A stretch of DNA of 32,863 nucleotides from positions 1 through 32,863 of the forward strand of contig CAKZJN010000352.1 in NCBI GenBank assembly GCA_936943465.1. The letters are read 5' to 3'. The notes beneath the pieces were generated by a model, which had not been told where the DNA came from, did not search any database, and saw only the letters and a program-made list of their open reading frames with translations. The position numbers and the translations under genes were made by a program. The first letter of the stretch is position 1. Every line of letters starts with the position of its first letter. Below, in pieces: positions 16,164 to 22,481 of the stretch. The DNA is from an uncultured Rhodoferax sp. (GTDB lineage Bacteria; Pseudomonadota; Gammaproteobacteria; Burkholderiales; Burkholderiaceae_C).

Positions 16164-16676
16164 ATGAACCCAACGAACTTCGCATCGTTTCTGTCCCGCC
16201 GCGCCGTAGTGGCTTGTGTGGCCATTGGCATTGCGGCCTTGACGAGCGGCTGTGCCACGGTTTCGGCACCCGCCAATGTGGCCGACACGATTGCAAAGAC
16301 CCCGTCCTTGAGCACCCTGAACGGCTTGTTGGCAAACGCCGGTTTGACCGCGGCCCTGAAGGCCGACGGCCCCTACACGGTGTTTGCACCCAGCAATGAC
16401 GCGTTCAAGGCCGTACCCGCCAAGACCATGGACGACCTCGCCAAGAACCCCGAAAAGCTGAAAGACGTGCTGACCTTCCACGTGCTGGCCGTTCAAGCGA
16501 ACGCGGCTTCGATCAAGAACTCCAAGGTCAAGACGCTCAACGGCGCTACGCTGGAACTTTCCAAAGCCGGTGACTTTGTCACAGTCGACAGCGCTACCGT
16601 CACCACGGCCGACATTGCCGCGTCTAATGGCGTGGTGCACATCATCGACGCCGTGCTGCTGCCCCCGAAGAAGTAA
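16164..16676 (+). CDS. fasciclin (FAS1) domain lipoprotein
   Basis: 170 aa. The N-terminus FLSRRAVVACVAIGIAALTSGC is a signal peptide with a twin-arginine pair and a lipobox-like TSGC (C at ~29), suggesting a lipid-anchored exported protein, possibly through Tat. Residues ~38-168 form one FAS1 domain: H1 motif YTVFAPSNDAF and H2 motif GVVHIIDAVLLPP. FAS1 domains mediate adhesion or matrix contacts; the partner here is unknown. The start is ATG 16164 with GGAG at 7 nt. It is divergent from pstS and preceded by its own Pho box, so it is probably induced on phosphate limitation. The downstream acyltransferase begins 15 bp after its stop and may be co-transcribed. Confidence 0.9.
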   Translation: MNPTNFASFLSRRAVVACVAIGIAALTSGCATVSAPANVADTIAKTPSLSTLNGLLANAGLTAALKADGPYTVFAPSNDAFKAVPAKTMDDLAKNPEKLKDVLTFHVLAVQANAASIKNSKVKTLNGATLELSKAGDFVTVDSATVTTADIAASNGVVHIIDAVLLPPKK

Positions 16677-16691
16677 ACCCGGACCAACAAG

Positions 16692-17465
16692 GTGCTTGGT
16701 CACAAGCAAAAACCAGGACCGCGCAAGCTTTCCTGGTGGAAATGGGTGCTGATCGCCTGGCATTTCGGCCGCGCCGGCTGGGTGGTCGGCGTGCGGTTCT
16801 CGCGTTTGGCCAAGGCGCAGCGACAGGCAGAAATCAGGGAATGGTCCGTGCGAATGCTGCGTGCGCTGGATGTCGAAGTGCAGTGCCCTTCCCCACCCCC
16901 GGCAGATTTTGCCGGGCTGGTGGTGTCCAACCACCTGTCCTGGATGGACATTCTGGTGCTTCAGGCAATCCTGCCGGGCACTTTTGTAGCAAAAACCGAA
17001 GTCAGGAACTGGCCGGTGGTGGGATCCCTGGCGCAGGCCTGTGGCACGATTTTTGTCAATCGCAGTTCCCCCCGCTCGGCCCGCGCCATGGTGGACCACA
17101 CCGTTTCGGCCATCGCGCAGGGCCAGGCGGTGATTGTTTTCCCCGAAGGCACCAGCACCAATGGCGACGACCTTGCCCCCTTTCACGCCAACATTTTTGA
17201 GAGCGCCGTCCGGTCCGAAGGCCAAGTCCAGTTGCTAACCCTGCGCTACCGGGACAAGGCCACCGGCGAACTCGCCCGCGGTGTGCACTTCACCGGAACC
17301 ATGTCCCTGCTCGATTCCTTGCGCACCATCACCCGGTTGCCAGCCACGCATGCGGTGGTGCACATCGGTGACCGGGTTCCTGCAACCGGCCATACCCGCA
17401 AGTCCCTTTCTGAGCATGCGTATGGCACCATGCGCGCCCAACTGCTCGCCACCGCGCGGCCTTAA
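16692..17465 (+). CDS. 1-acyl-sn-glycerol-3-phosphate acyltransferase (PlsC family)
   Basis: 257 aa, LPLAT/PlsC fold. Motif I NHLSWMD (H-X4-D catalytic pair, ~80-86), the substrate-binding stretch FVNRSS, and motif III FPEGTSTNG (~149-157). An N-terminal hydrophobic helix (WWKWVLIAWHF) anchors it in the inner membrane. It should acylate lysophosphatidate, or a lyso-ornithine-type lipid (OlsA-like). If it is co-transcribed with the Pho-boxed fasciclin gene 15 bp upstream, an OlsA-like role in phosphorus-free membrane lipids is attractive, but no OlsB neighbour is present. The start is GTG 16692 with an overlapping AAGG; no better in-frame start is close by. Confidence 0.85.
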   Translation: MLGHKQKPGPRKLSWWKWVLIAWHFGRAGWVVGVRFSRLAKAQRQAEIREWSVRMLRALDVEVQCPSPPPADFAGLVVSNHLSWMDILVLQAILPGTFVAKTEVRNWPVVGSLAQACGTIFVNRSSPRSARAMVDHTVSAIAQGQAVIVFPEGTSTNGDDLAPFHANIFESAVRSEGQVQLLTLRYRDKATGELARGVHFTGTMSLLDSLRTITRLPATHAVVHIGDRVPATGHTRKSLSEHAYGTMRAQLLATARP

Positions 17466-17570
17466 TCCAGCCCGTTTGCAGGAGACCCGGCCCGCCATCA
17501 GGCGCAGTGTCGCTCCCGGCAGGCCTATTCCCGCGCAAACACCCAACACCATTGGGGCTAAGCCGTCCGA

Positions 17571-17612
17571 TTGACCCTGCAAATAAAACGATATAAACTG
17601 TATATATCGTTT
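17571..17612 (+). promoter_or_regulatory. promoter with overlapping palindromic operator
   Basis: -35 TTGACC (17571-17576) and -10 TATAAA (17592-17597), spacing 15. A perfect 10-bp inverted repeat AAACGATATA (17586-17595), 7 nt, TATATCGTTT (17603-17612) covers the -10 and the likely start site, a typical repressor operator position. AAGGAG (17615-17620) and ATG 17627 follow at once. Confidence 0.65.
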
Positions 17613-17626
17613 AAAAGGAGTCATTT

Positions 17627-18175
17627 ATGCAAGCAAGCACCCCCATTGATCAAGCTGTTGCTGCCAGCGTTGCCGCCCCTGCCCCCGCTGTAACGCCGGC
17701 CGCAAAACCGGCTGCCAAGCCCTCCGCAAAGAAGGCCACCGCACCGGCCAAAAAAGAGCCTGCTGCAAAGGTGGCGCCCCAGGCTGCAGCCAAAGCAGCA
17801 CCCAAGGCTGCGAAAAAGCCGGTGAAGGCAGCCGCACCTAAAGCTGCCGCCAAGGCTGCTCCCAAAGCCGCACCCAAGGCTGCCGCGAAGCCCAAGGTCG
17901 CTAAAGCAAAAGCTGCTCCGAAGGTCGCCACACCCAAGCCCGCCAAAGACAAAAAAATCAAGATGGTGCGTGACAGCATCTCCATCCCCAAAGCAGAGTA
18001 CGCAGTGCTGGACGAGTTGAAGGCGCGCGCCACCAAACTGGCGAACCCGGTCAAGAAGACCGAACTTCTTCGTGCCGGCATCAAGGCGTTGGCTGCCCTG
18101 TCTGACGCAGCCCTTTTGGCGGCCATTCGCGCAGTGCCCAGCCTGAAAACCGGTCGTCCTGCCAAGGCTGACTGA
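17627..18175 (+). CDS. histone-H1-like Lys/Ala/Pro tail fused to a ribbon-helix-helix-like domain
   Basis: 182 aa. Residues ~20-110 are low-complexity, built of short Lys/Ala/Pro units (KAAPKAA, KPAAK, AAKAAPK), like H1-type bacterial nucleoid proteins and the tails of PhaF/AlgP-type proteins. Residues ~111-160 differ: a basic strand (KMVRDSISIP), a helix (AEYAVLDELKARATKLAN), a short loop and a second helix (KKTELLRAGIKALAAL), the layout of a ribbon-helix-helix dimer. The C-terminus ends TGRPAKAD. Likely a nucleoid-binding protein; its own promoter carries a palindrome it may bind. ATG 17627 follows AAGGAG at 6 nt. The tail will vary in length between strains by repeat slippage. It ends 1 bp from the opposing hydrolase stop, with no terminator between. 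Confidence 0.8.
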   Translation: MQASTPIDQAVAASVAAPAPAVTPAAKPAAKPSAKKATAPAKKEPAAKVAPQAAAKAAPKAAKKPVKAAAPKAAAKAAPKAAPKAAAKPKVAKAKAAPKVATPKPAKDKKIKMVRDSISIPKAEYAVLDELKARATKLANPVKKTELLRAGIKALAALSDAALLAAIRAVPSLKTGRPAKAD

Positions 18176-18176
18176 A

Positions 18177-18938
18177 TCAGGTGTCGTTCACACTGACGCG
18201 CTGCATCCAACGCGTCATTTGATCGATCACCCAAGGGCCATCATCCAGCGTCAGATCATGGCCCGCGGTGGGGTGCAAGGCCCCTTCGCAGCCCCAGTGC
18301 TGCATGATCGCTCGCGTGCATTCCACCGACACCAATCGATCCATTTCGCCTGCCAGCACCAGCGTGCGAGCAACCGGTGGCTTGTCTGGCACAAGGTAGC
18401 GGGCGGCTGCCAACAATTGGCGTAGCGCATTGCGAGCGGATACCGGGTTGCGCGCCCGCTCCACACACCAATCCATCAACACCTCGTAGCGCGGGTGATT
18501 CGCGGTGAGGCGCAAGATGGTTTGCTCCAGCTTGATGGCACCGTTGCCATTGCCAGCCATGCTCCACAACAAAGCCGCCAAAGCCCCGGGCTTCATGCGC
18601 TGCCAGAACGGATTGAGCGGCCGCATGCTGGTGCTTACCAGCACCAGGCGCTGCACCTCTCCCGGCCACTGATTCGCCCATTGCGTGGCGACCATAGCCC
18701 CCAGCGACAGGGCCAAAACATGCACCGGGCCGCCCTCCCCCCTGGAAAGCCACTGAGCCCGGCATGCCTCGGCCATTTCAGCCACGCTGGTCGGGCTGGA
18801 CTGGCCGCAGAGACTCCCATTGCCAGGCAAGTCCAAAGCAATGACCCGCGCTGGCAAGGCACGCTCAAATTCGGCAATGAAGTCGCCCCAGTGCGAAGAA
18901 GATCGCGTGAGACCCCGAATGAAGATCCAGGTTTGCAC
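18177..18938 (-). CDS. alpha/beta hydrolase
   Basis: 253 aa, alpha/beta-hydrolase fold. The nucleophile elbow is ALSLG with S78 (first Gly of GxSxG replaced by Ala), acid D200 (AGEMDRLVS) and H227 (PTAGHDLTLDDG). The oxyanion region near FIRGLTRSSSHWG and the strand VIALDLPGNG fit the family. Cytoplasmic, no signal peptide. The substrate is unknown; a carboxylesterase or BioH-like role is possible. It begins 3 bp after the M14-family gene upstream, so the two are presumably one operon. The stop faces the H1-like gene tail to tail with 1 bp between. Confidence 0.85.
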   Translation of the reverse strand: MQTWIFIRGLTRSSSHWGDFIAEFERALPARVIALDLPGNGSLCGQSSPTSVAEMAEACRAQWLSRGEGGPVHVLALSLGAMVATQWANQWPGEVQRLVLVSTSMRPLNPFWQRMKPGALAALLWSMAGNGNGAIKLEQTILRLTANHPRYEVLMDWCVERARNPVSARNALRQLLAAARYLVPDKPPVARTLVLAGEMDRLVSVECTRAIMQHWGCEGALHPTAGHDLTLDDGPWVIDQMTRWMQRVSVNDT

Positions 18939-18941
18939 AGC

Positions 18942-19952
18942 CTAGTACCACTCCTGCAAAGCTTGCGCATGCTGGGCCGCACGGGCCTGCTTGCCAGGCA
19001 ACCAGCGCGCATAGCCACAGGCCGCACGGGACAAAAAGTCGAGCAGCATCTGGTGCTGGCGCAGCACGCGCTGTTGCCGGTGCTCAATCAAGGGATTGAA
19101 AATGCCGTGCCGGGAAAACAGTTGGCGTGGGTTCTTCTTCACCCACAGCCAGGAGCCCATCTCCAGCGTCAGTGGCAGAAAGATGCGCTCGGGCTCCACG
19201 CTGGCCTGTAGGTACAGGTGGTCCCACAAATCTCCGTGGGCCAGGTATTGGCGGCTTTGCGGCTCCACCGTGTAGCGATGGTGGCTATTCGACTGACTGA
19301 AGATGCATTTGAGAGCATGCATCTCGGCCAGATGGGCAATCGGTGCCCGCGTATGGGCATACGGAAACCACAGACGATCCGACACGCCAAAGCCCGAATG
19401 GCAGTCCAGCGCCAGACTAAAGGGCCGGCTCAGCAACTCGGTCTGCACCACCTCGCACAAGGCCGCACTTTCCACTTGCAAAGGCGCTCCGGCCGGACCA
19501 CGGTACCAGGGCAGACTGCTGCTCCAGCGCTGCCCGCCCACCAAAAACGGCACAGGCTCCTGCGAGTCAACCGGTGCGTTGCGCATGAGGTCCACCCCAT
19601 TGGGGTTGGCGCGCGTACCCAGGCGCATACCGCCGGGATTCACCAGAGGCATAAACACCAGACGCACGGATTCGAGTTGCCGGTGCAGGGTGCTGTCCCA
19701 CTGCAAGCGCATGACCAGACTTTGCAGGTAAGCGATCACCACCTCGGCGCCAATGCGCTCCAGGCCGTGAACGCCACCGAAGTAACCCACCGCCGGGATA
19801 GAGGGGTCCGGGTTGCCCAGCGTAATGGCATGTACCGGATAGTTGCCTTCGGGTGAAGACACGACGCACACTTCGCGGCAATCCAGATTGCCAGCACCCA
19901 ACTCCACTATGCGGAGCAGCGCGGCGAGTTCAGGTAATTCGGAGGCTTGCAC
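18942..19952 (-). CDS. M14-family zinc carboxypeptidase / succinylglutamate desuccinylase-like protein
   Basis: 336 aa. Zinc ligands H62 and E65 in GGVHGLERIG, third ligand H185 in LALDCHSGFG, and general base E264 in LTLEMGSW; the substrate-binding NPNGVDLMRN is also present. This is a complete M14 active site. The protein has no signal peptide, so it is probably cytoplasmic; it may trim a peptide or amide substrate. The start is GTG 19952, with no convincing ribosome binding site, and the true start may differ by a few codons. A strong palindrome (19973-19994) lies 21 bp upstream. It is followed by the hydrolase after 3 bp. Confidence 0.82.
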   Translation of the reverse strand: MQASELPELAALLRIVELGAGNLDCREVCVVSSPEGNYPVHAITLGNPDPSIPAVGYFGGVHGLERIGAEVVIAYLQSLVMRLQWDSTLHRQLESVRLVFMPLVNPGGMRLGTRANPNGVDLMRNAPVDSQEPVPFLVGGQRWSSSLPWYRGPAGAPLQVESAALCEVVQTELLSRPFSLALDCHSGFGVSDRLWFPYAHTRAPIAHLAEMHALKCIFSQSNSHHRYTVEPQSRQYLAHGDLWDHLYLQASVEPERIFLPLTLEMGSWLWVKKNPRQLFSRHGIFNPLIEHRQQRVLRQHQMLLDFLSRAACGYARWLPGKQARAAQHAQALQEWY

Positions 19953-19972
19953 CAGATGAGCTTAGCGCCGCC

Positions 19973-19994
19973 GTGTGACAAATTTCTGTCACAC
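19973..19994. promoter_or_regulatory. 22-bp palindrome between divergent genes
   Basis: GTGTGACA-AATTTC-TGTCACAC, perfect 8-bp arms with a 6-bp spacer. It lies 21 bp upstream of the M14 gene and 42 bp upstream of the 47-aa ORF. Each arm contains one PhoB-like half-site (TGTCAC), but inverted rather than in tandem, so it is not a standard Pho box. Most likely an operator for an unidentified dimeric regulator. Confidence 0.55.
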
Positions 19995-20035
19995 AAGGGC
20001 TTTAAGGTCGCCCCAACTTTCTGAGGTTTTCATCT

Positions 20036-20179
20036 ATGTTTCATCGATTCAACCTGATTCGTGCGCTGGCCGTTCCAGCATGCCTTATTTGGGCTACGAC
20101 CGAGATGCTGGCGCTGCAAAGAGCCCGCTTTGCCCGACGCAGGGCGCAACCCCTTGCGCGCACCGTCAAGAATATTTAA
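20036..20179 (+). CDS. small hypothetical protein, 47 aa
   Basis: ATG 20036 to TAA 20179. The product starts MFHRFNLIRALAVPACLIW, a short hydrophobic segment (~8-20), and ends in a strongly basic tail (ARFARRRAQPLARTVKNI). GAGG lies 10 nt upstream. A basic tail after one hydrophobic segment would fit a small membrane-associated protein. I do not recognise a family. Support comes from the ribosome binding site, the strict divergent arrangement with the palindrome at 19973, and the following Pho box that starts only 5 bp after its stop. It could be spurious. Confidence 0.4.
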   Translation: MFHRFNLIRALAVPACLIWATTEMLALQRARFARRRAQPLARTVKNI

Positions 20180-20184
20180 CCGGG

Positions 20185-20218
20185 GCGTCACGGAGTGGTC
20201 ACAGCCCTGACCTATCGT
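20185..20218 (+). promoter_or_regulatory. Pho box and -10 of the 43-aa ORF
   Basis: GCGTCAC-GGAG-TGGTCAC (20185-20202), 10 bp, TATCGT (20213-20218). Both half-sites keep the GTCAC core, and the spacing is the same as at pstS. The ribosome binding site AGGAG and ATG 20253 follow within 35 bp. Confidence 0.65.
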
Positions 20219-20252
20219 TGCGGCCATCGATCCACTTTCATAGGAGACCGCC

Positions 20253-20384
20253 ATGTTCTGGAAAATCTTCAGCCTGCAGCGAATGCTGGACTCCCTGTTC
20301 GATGAAGCCTGGTGCCAACTTGGGCTGCCGGATGTGCTTGAACGTCTGGAAAATCTGACCGAAGAAATCCCAAGCGTCGGCTAA
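20253..20384 (+). CDS. putative PhoB-controlled small protein, 43 aa
   Basis: ATG 20253 to TAA 20384, preceded by AGGAG at 6 nt. The product begins MFWKIFSLQRMLDSLFDEAW and is acidic towards the end (LERLENLTEEIPSVG). It reads as one or two amphipathic helices without a signal peptide, with a single cysteine. I recognise no family. Promoter, start signal and codon choice all look gene-like: a Pho box with correctly spaced -10 lies immediately upstream. Its position between the pst operon and ppx suggests a role in phosphate or polyphosphate metabolism, for example as a small regulator of a membrane or enzyme partner; this is inference. Confidence 0.55.
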   Translation: MFWKIFSLQRMLDSLFDEAWCQLGLPDVLERLENLTEEIPSVG

Positions 20385-20480
20385 GCGCAACACACCCATC
20401 CGAGTGATTTCGGGCTATGGCACCGGTAGCGGCGCCTCACCCGTTGCGTAAGGACAACCAGCAGGCCAACATTCAGTAAT

Positions 20481-20514
20481 TTGCAATTCTTTTGTCACAA
20501 ATCCTTCATTCAAT
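20481..20514 (+). promoter_or_regulatory. candidate Pho box of ppx
   Basis: TTGCAAT-TCTT-TTGTCAC (20481-20498), 10 bp, TTCAAT (20509-20514). The second half-site is good and the first is degenerate. It would give a 5' leader of about 110 nt before the ppx start. The 20385-20632 gap shows nothing else clear. Confidence 0.5.
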
Positions 20515-20632
20515 TGAGCGACCATTGCAGAATAACAATGCGTCCAGGATGCAGGATATGGCGCTCTGAGGAGTGCCAAACGCCCAGTGCTATGCTTCCC
20601 GATGCAGCAACAAGGCAACAGAAAACCACTTC

Positions 20633-22141
20633 ATGCATTCCGGAAATCGCCTCGCCGCCGTGGATTTGGGCTCCAACAGTTTTCGTCTGGAAATCGGGCG
20701 GATTGATCATGGCGAATTCCTCCGTACCGAGTACCTGAAAGAAACCGTCCGACAGGGCGGCGGGCTCGATGAAAACCGCAATCTGACCCCCCAAGCCATG
20801 CAGGCCGGCTGGGACTGTCTGGCACGTTTCGGCGAACGCCTGGCCGGCTTCAAGCCCGACGAAGTGCGCGCCGTGGCCACGCAGACCTTGCGCGAAGCCC
20901 GCAACCGCGACGAGTTTCTCGTTCGTGCCAACCAGATCCTGGGTTTCCCGATTGATGTCATTTCCGGTCGCGAAGAAGCTCGGCTGATTTACCAGGGTGT
21001 CGCACACATGCTCCCGTTGTCAGAAGAGCGTCGCCTGGTGATTGACATCGGCGGCCGCTCGACCGAGCTGATTTTGGGTCACGGCCGCACCCCTAAGAAA
21101 ATGGAATCGTTCCGGGTGGGCAGCATCGCCTGGTCCAAGCGTTATTTTCCCGATGGCCAGTTCACCCCCCGCGCATTTGAGATGGCGGAGGTCGCTGCCA
21201 CTGCCGTCATGGATGAAGCGTTTGAAGCCTATCACCCAGACAACTGGGATACGGCCTACGGCTCGGCCGGGACGGTCGGCGCCATTGGCGATGTGCTGGT
21301 CGCCGCGGGTTGGCCGTCCGGGCATATCACCCAAGAAGGGCTTGACTGGTTGCTGGACCGCTTGGTTTCTGTGCAAAGCGTGGACCGCTTGCGGTTGGCC
21401 GGCATGCGCGAGGACCGCAAAGCCATCATTGGTGGTGGCTTAAGTGTCATGCGCTCGGTGTTCCGGCTGTTAGGTATTGAAAGCATGGAAATGGCGTCCG
21501 GCGGTCTGCGCCACGGACTGATTTGTGACTTGCTGGGTGACACCGGATTTACCGGCGATTTGCGTATTAACAGTGTCAATCGGCTGGCCACCAAGTTTGG
21601 CATCGACACGATTCACGGGCAGCGCGTGGGAAGAGTGGCCTGCGCACTGTTTGCTCAGCTCCTGGACCCCCAACGCAAATCCAGCGAACACGGCAATGAA
21701 CGGTTGATGCGCAAATTGCGTTGGGCCGCCGAACTCCATGAAATTGGCAGCCATATCTCACACAGTGACTATCACAAGCACGGTGCCTACATTCTGGACA
21801 ACGCTGACGCCATGGGATTCTCGCTGTCGGAGTTGCATCGCTTAAGCCTCCTGGTGCTGGCGCACCGGGGCAAATTGCGCAAGGTTGAGGCAGCACTCAG
21901 CGACGAGTCCATGGTCTTCCAATTGCTGTGTCTGCGTCTGGCCGTGATTCTGTGCCATGCGCGCCGCGAACCGGACCTGGACGGATTGACTCTGGTGCGA
22001 TTGGACTCTGATGACGCTACGGTGCGTCTGAGCTGTCGTGCAGATTGGGCTGAAACCTATCCGCAGTCAGCGCACTTGCTACGGGAAGAAGTGCTCGCCT
22101 GGGACAAAACTCCCTGGAAGCTGGAACTCCAAGGGGTTTAA
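20633..22141 (+). CDS. ppx: exopolyphosphatase (Ppx/GppA family)
   Basis: 502 aa from ATG 20633. The actin-like ATPase fold carries the two phosphate loops AAVDLGSNSFRLEIG (~8-22) and VIDIGGRSTELILG (~136-149), catalytic-type glutamates in SGREEARLIYQG (E114/E115), and an HD-like C-terminal half (ELHEIGSHISHSDYHKHGAYI). It hydrolyses terminal phosphate from polyphosphate (and possibly pppGpp). The frame opens at 20573 without a start signal; MHSGNRLAAVDLG is the natural start, although its ribosome binding site is weak. It is the breakdown partner of ppk, encoded on the other strand about 3 kb downstream. Its stop overlaps the stop of the opposing 80-aa ORF. Confidence 0.94.
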   Translation: MHSGNRLAAVDLGSNSFRLEIGRIDHGEFLRTEYLKETVRQGGGLDENRNLTPQAMQAGWDCLARFGERLAGFKPDEVRAVATQTLREARNRDEFLVRANQILGFPIDVISGREEARLIYQGVAHMLPLSEERRLVIDIGGRSTELILGHGRTPKKMESFRVGSIAWSKRYFPDGQFTPRAFEMAEVAATAVMDEAFEAYHPDNWDTAYGSAGTVGAIGDVLVAAGWPSGHITQEGLDWLLDRLVSVQSVDRLRLAGMREDRKAIIGGGLSVMRSVFRLLGIESMEMASGGLRHGLICDLLGDTGFTGDLRINSVNRLATKFGIDTIHGQRVGRVACALFAQLLDPQRKSSEHGNERLMRKLRWAAELHEIGSHISHSDYHKHGAYILDNADAMGFSLSELHRLSLLVLAHRGKLRKVEAALSDESMVFQLLCLRLAVILCHARREPDLDGLTLVRLDSDDATVRLSCRADWAETYPQSAHLLREEVLAWDKTPWKLELQGV

Positions 22142-22380
22142 CAACGGGCCATCAGTTCCCAAAGGCCTTGGCACATGTTTTCGTTGCCCACCCACGACTC
22201 GATGCCCTGCAAGGGGCTGACCGAGCGACGCAGCGGTTTGCTGTCACGCGTTGGCTTGGTCCGTGCGGGTTGTGTCACATCCATCTTGAAGAAATCAGCA
22301 GTGCGCGCACGCAAGGCGCTGGAGATCGGACGGATGGCGCAGGGATTGGTGTTCATGGGCCAATCATCGCGTTGGACCAT
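22138..22380 (-). CDS. small hypothetical protein, 80 aa
   Basis: ATG 22380 (TTG 22383 possible) to TAA 22138. Short, basic in the middle (KPTRDSKPLRRSVSPL) and cysteine-containing at the end (ENMCQGLWELMARC). No recognised domain. It converges on ppx with the two stop codons overlapping by 2 bp. An inverted repeat (22429-22452) lies about 50 bp upstream. The opposite strand is also open here, so the coding call is weak; it rests on filling an otherwise empty 340-bp gap and on the ordinary amino-acid make-up of the product. Confidence 0.4.
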   Translation of the reverse strand: MVQRDDWPMNTNPCAIRPISSALRARTADFFKMDVTQPARTKPTRDSKPLRRSVSPLQGIESWVGNENMCQGLWELMARC

Positions 22381-22428
22381 CAAATTGGGTATCGGTTAAG
22401 TCTGATTTGGAACTCAGCAAAAACCGAT

Positions 22429-22452
22429 TTAGGTAGGGCAATTCCTACCTAA
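22429..22452. repeat. inverted repeat TTAGGTAGG-N6-CCTACCTAA
   Basis: Perfect 9-bp arms with spacer GCAATT. On the minus strand it lies 30 bp past the response-regulator stop and is followed 5 nt later by a TTTTT run, so it may be its terminator. It also lies about 50 bp upstream of the 80-aa ORF start, where an operator would sit. Confidence 0.55.
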
Positions 22453-22481
22453 CAAGCGCCCCCGACAACCGGCCGGTCCCG

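Noticed and set aside
17690..17960. Short tandem repeats that could suggest a CRISPR or satellite
   Set aside because: They are in-frame Lys/Ala/Pro codons of the H1-like tail with no uniform repeat and spacer lengths.
19974..19993. CRP-type site (TGTGA...TCACA)
   Set aside because: CRP needs a 6-bp spacer between TGTGA and TCACA; here there are 10 bp, so it is described only as a palindrome.
22168..22452. Plus-strand 94-codon frame in the ppx-regulator gap
   Set aside because: It runs against the minus-strand 80-aa ORF, has no ribosome binding site, and ends inside the inverted repeat; the minus-strand option is slightly better, though both are weak.
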